A DNA stretch of 64,000 nt from Dokdonella fugitiva (lineage in GTDB: Bacteria > Pseudomonadota > Gammaproteobacteria > Xanthomonadales > Rhodanobacteraceae): assembly GCF_014138265.1 (NCBI RefSeq), contig NZ_JACGXL010000003.1:62001-126000 (forward strand). The letters are read 5' to 3'. The notes below the pieces were generated by a model. It worked only from the letters and a program-made list of their open reading frames with translations, was not told the origin of the DNA and ran no database searches. Positions 26,327 to 39,211 of this stretch are shown here, one piece after another. How positions within the stretch are numbered: the first letter of the stretch is position 1; each line of letters begins with the position of its first letter. The position numbers were made by a program, and so were the translations under genes.

Positions 26327-28213
26327 ATGCTGCGCTTTGACAACGTCCACCTGCGCCGTGGTTCCCGGCTTTTGCTGAACGGCGCGAACTTTCTCGTTCA
26401 TCCAGGCTGGCGCGTCGGCCTCACCGGGCGCAACGGCAGCGGCAAGAGCAGTCTGCTGGCGCTGATCGGCGGCGAACTCGCCGCCGATGCCGGCGACTTC
26501 GGCCGCCCGCGCGACTGGGTGCTCGCCCACGTGCGCCAGCAGGCCGAGGCCTACGCGCACACGGCGCTCGACCACGTGCTCGACGGCGACGCCGAGTTTC
26601 GCCGCCTCGAACGCGAGCTCGCCGAAGCGGAGGCCGCCCACGACGCGGTACGCCAGGCCGTACTGCACGATCGTCTGCACGCGATCGGCGGCTACGCGGC
26701 GCGCGCCCGCGCGGGCGAACTGCTGCACGGACTTGGTTTCGCGCCCGGCCACGAGGCGCGCGCGGTGGCGGAATTCTCCGGCGGCTGGCGCATGCGCCTG
26801 AACCTCGCGCAGGCACTCATGTGCCGCTCGGACCTGCTCCTGCTCGACGAGCCGACCAATCACCTCGACCTCGACGCCGTGCTCTGGCTCGAGGATTGGC
26901 TGCGCCGCTACGAAGGCACGCTCGTCGTCGTCTCGCACGATCGCGAGTTCCTCGACCGCGTCGTCACCCACGTGCTGCACATCGCCGATGCGACCGCCGA
27001 GCTGTTTGCCGGCAGCGTCAGCGCGTTCGAGCGCAAGCGCGCCGAGCGCCTCGCCCAGCAGCAGGTCGCCCATGAGCGGCAGCAGCGCGAACGCGCGCGC
27101 CTGCAGCGCTTCGTCGACCGTTTCAAGGCGAAGGCGACCAAGGCGAAGCAAGCGCAGAGCCGCGTCAAGGCGCTCGAGCGCATGACCGAGATCGCCGCGG
27201 TGCGCGCCGAATCGGGCATCGAGTTCGAGTTCGCCGCGCCCGCCGCGCTGCCTGACCCGCTGCTCGGGCTCGACGACGTCGCGGTCGGCTACGGCGAGCG
27301 GCGCGTTATCGAGCGCGTGCGGCTGTCGCTGCGCCCCGGCGACCGCATCGGCCTGCTCGGCGCGAACGGCGCCGGCAAGTCGACCCTGGTCAAGACGATC
27401 GCGGGCGCCCTGCCCGTGCTCGGCGGCGAGCGGCGCGCCAACAAGGGGCTCGCGATCGGCTATTTCGCGCAGCACCAGGTCGAGCAACTCGATGCCGATG
27501 CGACGCCGGTGCAGCACCTCGCGCGCCTCGATCCCGCGCTCGGCGAGCAGGCCGCGCGCGATTTCCTCGGCACGTTCGGCTTCAGCGGCGAGCGTGCGCT
27601 CGCCGATGTCGCCGGTTTCTCCGGCGGCGAGAAGGCGCGCCTCGCGCTCGCGCTGATCGTGTTCGAGCGGCCGAACCTGCTGCTGCTCGACGAACCGACC
27701 AACCATCTCGACATCGACACGCGCGAAGCGCTCGCCGAGGCCGTGCAGGAGTTCGCCGGTGCGGTCGTACTGGTCGCGCACGATCGCGGCCTGCTGCGTG
27801 CGGTCTGCGACGACTACCTGCTCGTGCACGGCGGCCGTGTGCAGCCGTTCGACGGCGATCTCGACGACTATGCACGCCTTGTACTCGCCGGCGCGCGCGC
27901 GCCGGTCGAGTCCGCGGGCACAGGCAGCGATCCGCGACGCGAAGCACGCCGCGACCGTGCCGGGCAGCGCGCGCGCCTCGCGCCGTTGAAGAAGGAAGTC
28001 GCGCGCATCGAGCGCGAACTCGCCGCGCTCGAAGGCGAACGGTCCGGGCTGCAGCGCGAGCTCGCCGACCCCGCGCTGTACGCGGCCGCGGACGGCGCCG
28101 CGGTCGCCGCCCGCGTGCGCCGGCAGGGGCAGCTCGCGCAGGAGATCGATGCGCTCGAACAGGCCTGGCTCGACGCGCACGCGGCGATCGAGGCCGCTGT
28201 CACGTCCGACTAG
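26327..28213 (+). CDS. ABC-F family ATPase (YheS-type)
   Basis: A 628-residue cytosolic protein with two ABC ATPase domains and no membrane part. ABC-F proteins act on the ribosome, in translation regulation or rescue. First Walker A is GRNGSGKSS (about 34-42) and second is GANGAGKST. Both carry LLLLDEPTNHLD Walker B motifs, and the linker between domains is the charged Arg/Gln/Lys helix pair (ERLAQQQVAHERQQRERARL). The C-terminal 90 residues form a coiled coil (KKEVARIERELAALEGERSGL read in two parts), as in YheS/Uup. Length is close to YheS (637). It diverges from the FKBP gene. Confidence 0.92.
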   Translation: MLRFDNVHLRRGSRLLLNGANFLVHPGWRVGLTGRNGSGKSSLLALIGGELAADAGDFGRPRDWVLAHVRQQAEAYAHTALDHVLDGDAEFRRLERELAEAEAAHDAVRQAVLHDRLHAIGGYAARARAGELLHGLGFAPGHEARAVAEFSGGWRMRLNLAQALMCRSDLLLLDEPTNHLDLDAVLWLEDWLRRYEGTLVVVSHDREFLDRVVTHVLHIADATAELFAGSVSAFERKRAERLAQQQVAHERQQRERARLQRFVDRFKAKATKAKQAQSRVKALERMTEIAAVRAESGIEFEFAAPAALPDPLLGLDDVAVGYGERRVIERVRLSLRPGDRIGLLGANGAGKSTLVKTIAGALPVLGGERRANKGLAIGYFAQHQVEQLDADATPVQHLARLDPALGEQAARDFLGTFGFSGERALADVAGFSGGEKARLALALIVFERPNLLLLDEPTNHLDIDTREALAEAVQEFAGAVVLVAHDRGLLRAVCDDYLLVHGGRVQPFDGDLDDYARLVLAGARAPVESAGTGSDPRREARRDRAGQRARLAPLKKEVARIERELAALEGERSGLQRELADPALYAAADGAAVAARVRRQGQLAQEIDALEQAWLDAHAAIEAAVTSD

Positions 28214-28287
28214 GCCGAAATCGGCGGCTCCCGCCGTCATCCCGAGGCCGGCCGTCCGCCTCCCCCATCGGTCATGGGTCCAGCCGC

Positions 28288-28327
28288 TTGACGCTCGCCT
28301 TTTTGGTGTTATAGTTAACTACAACAC
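28288..28327 (+). promoter_or_regulatory. Promoter with overlapping palindromic operator of the YtrA-type operon
   Basis: TTGACG (28288-28293) and TATAGT (28310-28315) are separated by 16 bases, a good sigma-70 promoter. A 22-base palindrome at 28306-28327 (half-sites GTGTTATAG and CTACAACAC around TTAA) matches its own reverse complement at 20 of 22 positions and covers the -10. A GntR regulator of the YtrA subfamily is the second gene of this operon, and such regulators usually bind sites of this shape at their own promoter. Confidence 0.8.
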
Positions 28328-28357
28328 TAGTTCATCGAGCGCCTCACGGAGGCTGTC

Positions 28358-28774
28358 ATGAGAAACCACCGCTCCCACCCGTTGATGGACCTGGCCGCCG
28401 CGGCCCTGCCGCGTCGCGGCGTCCATCTCCTGGCCCTGGCTTTCGCGCTGGCCCTGACCGGCACGACGATCGCCTACCTGTCGCACGGCCTCGTGCCCGA
28501 CGCCCCGCTCGCCGCGACGCCGGCCGAAGCGGACGCCGCGCCCGTGCTGCTGCCGACCGTGGTCGTGCACGCCGAGCCGGAGATCCCGACGCTGGCGACG
28601 GTCACCGTGCGCGCCGGCGACGCGGTCGCCTACGGCGCCGATCGCGCGCCCGCGCCACCGCGCTTCATGCCGGTGCACGCGGTCACCTCATTCGCCTCCG
28701 GCTCGGCCGGGACGGGATTCGGCATGCCCTACTATTCCTTCGGCAAGCCCCTGCGCCACGGCACCGAGGAATGA
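28358..28774 (+). CDS. Small membrane-anchored protein of unknown function
   Basis: A 138-residue protein with no recognised domain. It starts MRNHRSHPLMDLAAAALPRR, then one hydrophobic segment (about residues 21-45, HLLALAFALALTG...) that is either a signal anchor or an uncleaved signal. The remaining 90 residues are Ala/Pro/Val-rich, with a repeated VVVHAEPEIP / TVTVRAGDAV pattern, and would lie outside the cytoplasm. A CGGAGG ribosome site precedes ATG 28358. It is the first gene after the operator palindrome and overlaps the regulator gene (ATGA at 28771-28774). It may be an accessory part or target of the ABC transporter; that is inference. Confidence 0.7.
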   Translation: MRNHRSHPLMDLAAAALPRRGVHLLALAFALALTGTTIAYLSHGLVPDAPLAATPAEADAAPVLLPTVVVHAEPEIPTLATVTVRAGDAVAYGADRAPAPPRFMPVHAVTSFASGSAGTGFGMPYYSFGKPLRHGTEE

Positions 28775-28779
28775 CGCTG

Positions 28780-29148
28780 ATGAGCATCGCATGGAACGAT
28801 TCGACGCCGATCTATCGCCAGCTGCGCGACCGCGTGGTGGCGATGATCCTCGACGGCGTCCTCAAGCAGGGCGACCCGTTGCCCTCGGTGCGCCAGGTGG
28901 CCGGTGACTTCCAGATCAACCCGATCACCGTGTCGAAGGCGTACCAGGAACTGGTCGACGAGAATCTGGTGGAAAAGCGGAGGGGACTTGGCATGTACGT
29001 CACCGACGGCGCGCGCGACGCGCTGCTGAAATCCGAGCGAGAACGCTTCCTGCGCGAGGAATGGCCGACCCTGTCGGCGCGCCTGGACCGCCTCGGCCTC
29101 AGCCTCAAGGAACTGATGGCGGCGTTGGGCAAGGAGGAGAGCCGATGA
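28780..29148 (+). CDS. GntR-family transcriptional regulator, YtrA subfamily
   Basis: A 122-residue repressor-type protein with an N-terminal winged helix-turn-helix (about residues 10-75: PIYRQLRDRVV, PLPSVRQVAGDFQINPITV, KAYQELVDENLVEKRRGLG) and a short helical tail instead of a large effector domain. That short tail defines the YtrA subfamily, usually found with ABC transporter genes and controlling them. The start at 28780 has GAGGA nine bases upstream; an in-frame ATG at 28771, overlapping the previous stop, is an alternative. Its stop overlaps the ATPase start (ATGA). It probably binds the palindrome at 28306-28327. The signal it senses is unknown. Confidence 0.9.
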   Translation: MSIAWNDSTPIYRQLRDRVVAMILDGVLKQGDPLPSVRQVAGDFQINPITVSKAYQELVDENLVEKRRGLGMYVTDGARDALLKSERERFLREEWPTLSARLDRLGLSLKELMAALGKEESR

Positions 29149-30002
29149 GCGCGATCGTCCACGCCCGCAAGCTCTCGAAGAGCTACGGCACGACCAAGGC
29201 GCTCGATGCGGTCGACTTCGAGATCGACGCGGGCCGCATCGTCGGCCTGATCGGCCCGAACGGCGCGGGCAAGACGACCGCGCTGAAGGCGATCCTCGGC
29301 CTGACCGACTACGAGGGCGAGCTGCAGGTGCTCGGCTTCGACCCGCATACGCAGCGCACGCAGCTGATGGAGCAGGTCTGCTTCATCGCCGACGTCGCGG
29401 TACTGCCGCGCTGGCTGCGCGTGCGCGAGGCGATCGAATTCGTCGCCGGCGTGCATCCGCGCTTCTCGCGCGAGAAATGCCTCGCCTTCCTCTCGCACAC
29501 GAAAGTCGGCCAGGACATGCGCGTGCGCGAACTGTCCAAGGGCATGATCGTGCAGCTGCATCTCGCGCTGGTGATGGCGATCGACGCCAGGCTGCTCGTG
29601 CTCGACGAACCCACGCTCGGCCTCGACATCCTGTACCGCAAGGCGTTCTACGAGAGCCTGCTGTCGGATTACTTCGACGAGCAGAAGACGATCATCGTGA
29701 CGACGCACCAGGTCGAGGAGATCGAGCACATCCTGACCGACCTCATGTTCATCCGCGACGGCAAGGTCGTGCTCGCCGCGACGATGGACGAAGTCGGCGA
29801 CCGCTACGCCGAGGTCATGGTCAACCCGGACAAAGCCGACGCCGCGCGCTCGCTCAAGCCGCTCAACGAACGGCAGGTCTTCGGCAAGTCGATCTTCCTG
29901 TTCGACGGCGTCGATCGCGCCCGCCTCGCCCAGCTCGGGGAACTGCACAAGCCGAGCGTGGCCGACCTGTTCGTCGCGACGATGAAAGGAACCTACGCAT
30001 GA
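29145..30002 (+). CDS. ABC transporter ATP-binding protein
   Basis: A 285-residue single ATPase domain: Walker A GPNGAGKTT (37-45), a signature motif reading LSKGM instead of LSGGQ, Walker B LLVLDEPTLGLD, and the switch His in TTHQVEE. The C-terminal 60 residues are an extra domain seen in drug/peptide exporters of this group. LSKGM is common in ATPases paired with YtrA regulators. It overlaps the regulator gene by 4 bases and the permease gene by 4. The pair likely exports, or protects the envelope from, an amphipathic compound, but the substrate is not known. Confidence 0.92.
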   Translation: MSAIVHARKLSKSYGTTKALDAVDFEIDAGRIVGLIGPNGAGKTTALKAILGLTDYEGELQVLGFDPHTQRTQLMEQVCFIADVAVLPRWLRVREAIEFVAGVHPRFSREKCLAFLSHTKVGQDMRVRELSKGMIVQLHLALVMAIDARLLVLDEPTLGLDILYRKAFYESLLSDYFDEQKTIIVTTHQVEEIEHILTDLMFIRDGKVVLAATMDEVGDRYAEVMVNPDKADAARSLKPLNERQVFGKSIFLFDGVDRARLAQLGELHKPSVADLFVATMKGTYA

Positions 30003-30973
30003 ATACGCTCCCCCTCCTCGTCAAGCGCGAATACTGGGAACATCGCGGCGGCTTCCTGTGGACGCCGGTGTGGGTCACCGGCATCACGCTGCTGCTCACC
30101 GTGCTCGGCCTGGTCACCGCGGAGATATTCCGCAGCCGCGCGCACGTGCAGGTCGGCTTCTCGCTCGACATGCTGCGGCAGGACATCGACGCGAAGGACT
30201 GGGCCAATGCCGGCTACGGGCTCGACGTCGTGCAGTTCGTGTTCGGCGCGCTGCCGTGCATCGGCCTGTTCTTCGTGCTGTTCTTCTACCTGCTCGGCGC
30301 GCTGTACGACGACCGCCGCGATCGCAGCGTGCTGTTCTGGAAATCGCTGCCGGTGTCGGACCTCGCCACGGTGGCTTCGAAGGCGCTGTCGGCGATGTTC
30401 GTCGCCCCGCTGATCGCGCTCGCGGTCTCCACGCTCGCCTACCTCGCCTTCCTCGTCATCGTCGGCCTGTGGCTGTCCGTGCACGGCCTCAACGTGCTGC
30501 CCGCGATCGCCGCGTCGCATCCGTTCCGCACCGTCTGGCGCATGTTCCTCACGATCCCGGTCGACGCGTTGTGGGCACTGCCGGCGATCGGCTGGCTCAT
30601 GTTCTGGTCCGCCTGGGCGCGCAGCAAGCCGTTCCTGTGGGCCGTGATGCTGCCGATCCTCGTGGTGTTCGCGAACTGGTGGATCGGCGTGCTCGGCGGA
30701 CCGCACTTCGCCGGCGTGCTCGACGTCGCGAAGATCCTCGGCCGCCTCCTGCTCAGCGTGATGCCGGGTGGCTGGATGAGCCTCGACGCCGCCGGCGTGG
30801 TGCGCGAATGGATGCCGCACGCGGGCGACACCAACGGTTCCGGCCTGCTCGCGCCGGAACGCCTGCTCGACGTGATGACCTCGGCGAACCTGTGGATCGG
30901 CGTCGCCGCCGGCCTCGCCCTGCTCGCCGCGGCGGTCTGGCTGCGCGGGCGCCGCATCGAAGTGAACGTCTGA
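29999..30973 (+). CDS. ABC transporter permease
   Basis: A 324-residue inner-membrane protein with six or seven hydrophobic segments (about 21-43, 79-103, 119-146, 180-200, 205-225 and 300-317). A polar loop of some 50 residues lies between segments 1 and 2. Its start, MNTLPLLVKREYWEHRGGFLWTP in two halves, is typical of ABC-2 type permeases of YtrA-linked exporters, with the charged KREYWE lying in the cytosol. Its ATG is inside the ATPase stop codon, showing tight coupling. It ends the operon; a terminator follows 25 bases later. Confidence 0.88.
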   Translation: MNTLPLLVKREYWEHRGGFLWTPVWVTGITLLLTVLGLVTAEIFRSRAHVQVGFSLDMLRQDIDAKDWANAGYGLDVVQFVFGALPCIGLFFVLFFYLLGALYDDRRDRSVLFWKSLPVSDLATVASKALSAMFVAPLIALAVSTLAYLAFLVIVGLWLSVHGLNVLPAIAASHPFRTVWRMFLTIPVDALWALPAIGWLMFWSAWARSKPFLWAVMLPILVVFANWWIGVLGGPHFAGVLDVAKILGRLLLSVMPGGWMSLDAAGVVREWMPHAGDTNGSGLLAPERLLDVMTSANLWIGVAAGLALLAAAVWLRGRRIEVNV

Positions 30974-30997
30974 CGCCGCAGCCGCACGGTGCAACGA

Positions 30998-31023
30998 AAA
31001 AGGGCCGCTTTCGCGGCCCTTTT
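30998..31023. terminator. Bidirectional intrinsic terminator
   Basis: An 11-bp perfect stem (30998-31008 with 31013-31023, loop TTTC) begins AAAAGGGCCGC and ends in CCCTTTTC. It terminates the ABC operon on the plus strand and also lies just past the stop of the minus-strand gene at 31045. Confidence 0.88.
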
Positions 31024-31044
31024 CTTTCCGGCGGTGCGACGCGC

Positions 31045-32199
31045 TCAGCGCAGCGTGTCGTTGAGCACCTTGTACTTGTTGGCGCCGTCGGCCTGCAGTC
31101 CGGCCTGCTGCAGATCGAGCGAGCCGACCAGCCAGAAGCGCGCGATGTCGCGGCCGAGACGGCGCACGACCGCAGCGGCGTCGCCGCTGACGTAGATCAC
31201 GTCGCCGCTCTTGAGCTTGGACGGCTCGATCGTCTCGCTGATCGCATGGCCGTCGTTGAGGCTCTTCTCGAGCGCCGTGCGCGCGGGCGCACCCGCGGCG
31301 GGCTCGCGCGCCGCGAGCGTCGTCGCACCGGCCGCGAACTCCTTGCGCAGGGTGCCTTCGCCACGCACCGACGAGAGCACCTGGTAGCGGTCCGCGGCGA
31401 GCGGCTTGAGTTCCGAACGACGCACGTCGATGTCGCCGTCGAGCCAGTACAGCGCCAGGCGGCGGCCTTCACGACGCGTGACCGCACGCACCGGGCCGTC
31501 GACGTAGAGCGTGTCGCCCGACTGCAGCGCGGCGACGCTGAGGTTGCCATCCGCGGTGCGACCGTCGTTGAGCGTCTTCTCGAAGCGCGCGCGGATCGCA
31601 TCGGCGTCGGCAGCCGGCGCGGCCTTCGGCGCAGCCGCGACCGGAGCCGCGGGCGCGGGTGCCGGCGGCGCGGCTGCCGCACGCGCGGCGGCGGCCTGCT
31701 GGGCGTCGGCACGCGCCTTCGCGGCTTCGGCTTCGGCACGCGCCTTCTCGGCCTCGGCACGGCTCTTCTCGAGCTCGGCTTCCGCCTTCGCCTTCTCGGC
31801 CTCCGCCTTCACGCGCTCGGCATCCGCCTTGGCCTTGGCGGCCTCGGCCTTCGCCTTCTCGGCGTCGACCTTGCTTGCGTCGGCGACCTTCGGTGCCGCG
31901 GCCGCGGCGGCCGCGCCCTTGTTCTCGATGCGCACGAGCACGTTCTCGTAGAAGCCCTCGCGCAGCACGACGTCGGCGTTGCCGCCGGCCTTGACCTTAG
32001 CCGCGATCTTCGCGTGCCACTCGGCCGGAGCCGTGATCACGAGCTTGTTGCCCGTGGCGGCGGCCTGCTTGCCGAGCGCAGCGAGCGTCGAGTCGGCCTT
32101 GCCGCTCTGGAAGTTCGCGCCGCTGATGTCGGTGTTTTCCTGCGCATATGCGCTGCCGCCGGCCATCAGCGCCGAGGCGAGGATCAGTCTCTTCAACAT
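31045..32199 (-). CDS. Exported coiled-coil protein with duplicated C-terminal domain
   Basis: A 384-residue protein I cannot assign to a named family. A signal peptide (cut near GGSAYAQ) leads into a small domain of about 75 residues (STLAALGKQAAATGNKLVI, WHAKIAAKV, FYENVLVRIE). Next is a long Lys/Ala/Glu coiled coil (about 105-175) built on KAKAEAE repeats, and an Ala/Pro linker. Two tandem copies of one domain make up the C-terminus: residues 204-279 and 308-384, sharing about 29 of 76 positions by hand. Shared marks are E-K-x-LNDG, SGDxxYV and YW/FWL. Acting as a periplasmic spacer or sensor is a guess. A GGAG site precedes the ATG. Confidence 0.75.
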   Translation of the reverse strand: MLKRLILASALMAGGSAYAQENTDISGANFQSGKADSTLAALGKQAAATGNKLVITAPAEWHAKIAAKVKAGGNADVVLREGFYENVLVRIENKGAAAAAAAPKVADASKVDAEKAKAEAAKAKADAERVKAEAEKAKAEAELEKSRAEAEKARAEAEAAKARADAQQAAAARAAAAPPAPAPAAPVAAAPKAAPAADADAIRARFEKTLNDGRTADGNLSVAALQSGDTLYVDGPVRAVTRREGRRLALYWLDGDIDVRRSELKPLAADRYQVLSSVRGEGTLRKEFAAGATTLAAREPAAGAPARTALEKSLNDGHAISETIEPSKLKSGDVIYVSGDAAAVVRRLGRDIARFWLVGSLDLQQAGLQADGANKYKVLNDTLR

Positions 32200-32428
32200 G
32201 TCAAAACTCCAATCGGTACTCGTCTTGGGAAATCCGGAGGGCTCGGGCTGGGCTCAGTTGTCCGCGTCGCGCGGAATTTCAAGTCAAAACACCCCTGCGA
32301 CCGATCGCCGCGATGCGTTCCTTCGCGGCCAGTGCTTCCCGTCAAACGACGCAGTCTGCTGAGCGGTTCGTCGCAACGGCATGTGCCGTTCGCCACGCCT
32401 GCCCCCCACCTTTACCTTTCTTGTCGTG

Positions 32429-36659
<4,231 letters not shown>

Positions 36660-36664
36660 TTCCG

Positions 36665-36778
36665 ATGATCGACGCGCTGCTCCGCGCCGCCTCGTTCGCT
36701 CGCACCGACGCCGCGAGCGACCAATGGCTGCGCCTCGACGCGCGCGTCGCGAAGGAATGCGGAGCGACGACGCCATGA
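36665..36778 (+). CDS. Possible 37-residue small protein between purB and the L16 hydroxylase gene
   Basis: An ATG at 36665, five bases after the purB stop, opens a 37-residue frame (MIDALLRAASFARTDAA...). Its stop overlaps the next start as ATGA. No domain is recognised. It could be a true small gene, a translational-coupling leader, or chance in GC-rich DNA; nothing but its position argues for it. Confidence 0.25.
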   Translation: MIDALLRAASFARTDAASDQWLRLDARVAKECGATTP

Positions 36779-38094
36779 AGATCGAACTCGAGGCCCGCGC
36801 GAACCAGCCGCTCGGCATGCCCGCGGCGACGTTCCTGCGCGACTACTGGCAGAAGCGGCCGCTGCTCGTTCGCGCCGCGTTTCCCGGCTTCGCCAGTCCG
36901 GTCGCGCCGGACGATCTCGCCGGGCTCGCCTGCGAGGAGCTCGCGCTGTCGCGCATCGTGATCGAACGACCGCCCGGACGCGGAAAACCGGCCGCCGGGC
37001 GCGAACCGGCGTGGACGCTGCGCACCGGCCCGTTCGTCGAGAACGATTTCGCGACGCTGCCGAAGACGCACTGGACCCTGCTCGTGCAGGATGTCGACAA
37101 GTGGGACGCCGACGTCGCCGCGCTGCTCGATGCATTCGCATTCCTGCCGAGCTGGCGCATCGACGACGTGATGATCAGCTACGCCGAGGACGGCGGCTCG
37201 GTCGGCGCGCACGTCGACCAGTACGACGTGTTCCTGCTGCAGGGGCTCGGCCGCCGGCGCTGGCAGATCAGCACGGATCCGGCGGCGCCGCGCGCGTTCC
37301 GCAGCGACGTCGAACTCAAGCTCCTGGCCGGATTCACGCCGACCCACGAGTGGGTGCTCGAGCCCGGCGACATGCTCTACCTGCCGCCCGGCGTGCCGCA
37401 CCACGGCGTCGCGCTCGGCGCCTGCATGACCTATTCGATCGGCATGCGCGCGCCGTCGCAGGCCGACCTCCTCGGCGATTTCGTCGACCACCTGATCGAG
37501 ACGCTGCCCGAGGAAGCGCGCTACACCGACGCCGACCTCGCGCCCGCGCGCGGCGATGGCGAGATCGACGATGCGGCGATCGCGCGGGTGACGAGGGCGA
37601 TGCCGTGGTTGCGCATCGACGAAGGCGTTGTCGCCGGCGCGGCGCAGGCGTCGGCGCGCGAGCGCATTTCCGGGGCGGAGGCTGCGACGGGAAACCGCGA
37701 ACGAGAGATCGACGGCTGTTCGGGAAGCGTTTCCGCGTCGTCGCTTCGTACGTGGTTCGGCCGCTTCATCACGCGCTACCGCAGCGCGCAGCTCGCCGCA
37801 CCGCCACCGCGGCGTCTCGGCGACGCCACGTTCGCACGTGCGATCGCCGGCGGCGCGACGGTGCAACGCAACCCATGGTCGCGCTGCGCCTGGATGCGCG
37901 AAGGGCGCGGCGCGCAGTTGTTCGTCGCCGGCGAGGCGCATGCGTGTTCGCTCGCGCTCGCGCGTGCGCTCGGCGGCGACCACGCCCCGACGCTCGCGGG
38001 CATGGCCGCGCGCGACCTCGCGTTGCTGCGCACGCTCGTCGATGCCGGGCATTTCGCGCTGGTGCCTGCACGCCGGACTGGAGCACGCCGATGA
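36775..38094 (+). CDS. roxA: 50S ribosomal protein L16 arginine hydroxylase (JmjC oxygenase, YcfD/RoxA type)
   Basis: An Fe(II)/2-oxoglutarate oxygenase that hydroxylates an arginine of ribosomal protein L16. 439 residues. The start GMPAATFLRDYWQKRPLLVR is the family hallmark. The JmjC iron ligands are His146 and Asp148 in GAHVDQYDVFLLQ, and a His in PPGVPHHG (209/210). The C-terminal winged-helix part follows. A Ser/Gly/Arg-rich stretch (about 305-330) between the parts looks like a low-complexity insertion. The protein is larger than E. coli YcfD (373 residues). It overlaps the next gene by 4 bases. Confidence 0.92.
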   Translation: MKIELEARANQPLGMPAATFLRDYWQKRPLLVRAAFPGFASPVAPDDLAGLACEELALSRIVIERPPGRGKPAAGREPAWTLRTGPFVENDFATLPKTHWTLLVQDVDKWDADVAALLDAFAFLPSWRIDDVMISYAEDGGSVGAHVDQYDVFLLQGLGRRRWQISTDPAAPRAFRSDVELKLLAGFTPTHEWVLEPGDMLYLPPGVPHHGVALGACMTYSIGMRAPSQADLLGDFVDHLIETLPEEARYTDADLAPARGDGEIDDAAIARVTRAMPWLRIDEGVVAGAAQASARERISGAEAATGNREREIDGCSGSVSASSLRTWFGRFITRYRSAQLAAPPPRRLGDATFARAIAGGATVQRNPWSRCAWMREGRGAQLFVAGEAHACSLALARALGGDHAPTLAGMAARDLALLRTLVDAGHFALVPARRTGARR

Positions 38095-39059
38095 CCCCGC
38101 CGACGATCCGCGACGATTTCCGCGTCGAGCCCGCGTCCTGGGACGCCGACTTCGACGACCTGCGCAGCGTGCGCGAGCAGGTGTTCGTGGTCGAACAGGC
38201 GGTGCCGCGAGAGGACGAGATCGACGAGCAGGACCCGACCTCGCGCCACGTCGTCGCGCGCGACGGCGACGGCCGCGCGATCGGCACCGGCCGGCTCACG
38301 ACCGCGCGCGCGATCGGCCGCGTCGCCGTGCTCGCCGACTGGCGCGGCCGCGGCGTCGGCCAGGCGATCATGCGTGTGCTGCTCGAGCAGGCGCGCGCGC
38401 TCGGCTATCCGGCGGTCGAGCTGCACAGCCAGGCGCACGCGATCCCGTTCTACGCCGCGCTCGGTTTCCGCACCGAAGGCGAGCCGTTCGTCGAGTGCGG
38501 CATCCCGCACCAGACGATGCGCATCCAGCTCGAACCGGTCGCCGCGCGCGAGCAGGCCCCGCTCGCGCCGATACCCGAGGCGCGCACGCTCGTGGTCGAG
38601 GACCGCGAGCAGGCGCTCGCCGCGATCGGCGAGCTGCTCGCGGACGCGAAGTACGAACTGGCGATCTACACGCGCGACCTCGACGCGGCGCTGTTCGACG
38701 TCGCCGCGTCGCTCGACGCGATCAAGCGCGTCGCGCTGTCCGGCCGGCACGCGCGGATCCGCGTCATCGTGCACGATCCGCGCAAGGCGGTCGCCGACGG
38801 CCACCGCCTGGTCACGCTCGCGCAGCGCCTGTCGAGCGCGATCGCGATCCGCACCCCGGTCGAGGAACAGGACCTGCAGTATCCGGCCGCGTTCCTGCTC
38901 AACGACCGCCGCGGCTACCTGTTCCGGCCGCTCGGCAACCGGCTCGACGGCGAAGGCTCGACCTACGCGCCGGGTCGCCACGCGCAGCTCACCGCGCTGT
39001 TCGACCAGATCTGGGAGCGCTCGGCCCCGAGCGAGGACCTGCGCGTGCTTGCGATCTGA
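38091..39059 (+). CDS. GNAT acetyltransferase fused to a DUF7931-type domain
   Basis: A 322-residue protein of two parts. Residues 1-150 are a GNAT domain of the ElaA type (VREQVFVVEQAVPREDEIDE, RVAVLADWRGRGVGQAIM with the RGRGVG CoA loop, and HAIPFYAALGFRTEGE). The rest, from about 165, is a separate alpha/beta domain (ELAIYTRDLDAALFDV, RIRVIVHDPRKAV, YPAAFLLNDRRGYLFRPLG) resembling a phospholipase-D-like fold without clear HKD motifs. This fusion is seen in Xanthomonadales. Neither substrate is known. The chain purB, small frame, roxA, GNAT overlaps by 4 bases at each later junction, so they are one transcript. Confidence 0.85.
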   Translation: MTPPTIRDDFRVEPASWDADFDDLRSVREQVFVVEQAVPREDEIDEQDPTSRHVVARDGDGRAIGTGRLTTARAIGRVAVLADWRGRGVGQAIMRVLLEQARALGYPAVELHSQAHAIPFYAALGFRTEGEPFVECGIPHQTMRIQLEPVAAREQAPLAPIPEARTLVVEDREQALAAIGELLADAKYELAIYTRDLDAALFDVAASLDAIKRVALSGRHARIRVIVHDPRKAVADGHRLVTLAQRLSSAIAIRTPVEEQDLQYPAAFLLNDRRGYLFRPLGNRLDGEGSTYAPGRHAQLTALFDQIWERSAPSEDLRVLAI

Positions 39060-39114
39060 GCGCAAAGCCCCACCTGATCGCTTGTGCACCTGCAACAAAC
39101 CCGCCTGAACGGGC

Positions 39115-39196
39115 TATACTTCCGACGTTGTGTCGGGCGGCCGAACGACGGCCGCGGCGAGCACACCCCGAGGCGCGCAACCGCGCGCTTTTTCGT
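39115..39196 (+). promoter_or_regulatory. Promoter -10 and structured leader of the sucAB-lpdA operon
   Basis: A TATACT hexamer (39115-39120) is the best -10 before sucA. The leader after it holds two hairpins. The first is GCGGCCG / CGGCCGC (39138-39144 with 39150-39156). The second is GCGCGC-AACC-GCGCGC (39173-39188), followed at once by TTTTT (39189-39193). The second has the form of an intrinsic terminator, yet lies between the -10 and the GTG start at 39212. It may be an attenuator or may end read-through from the upstream operon. Confidence 0.5.
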
Positions 39197-39211
39197 CTGC
39201 ATGGTGGCAGC

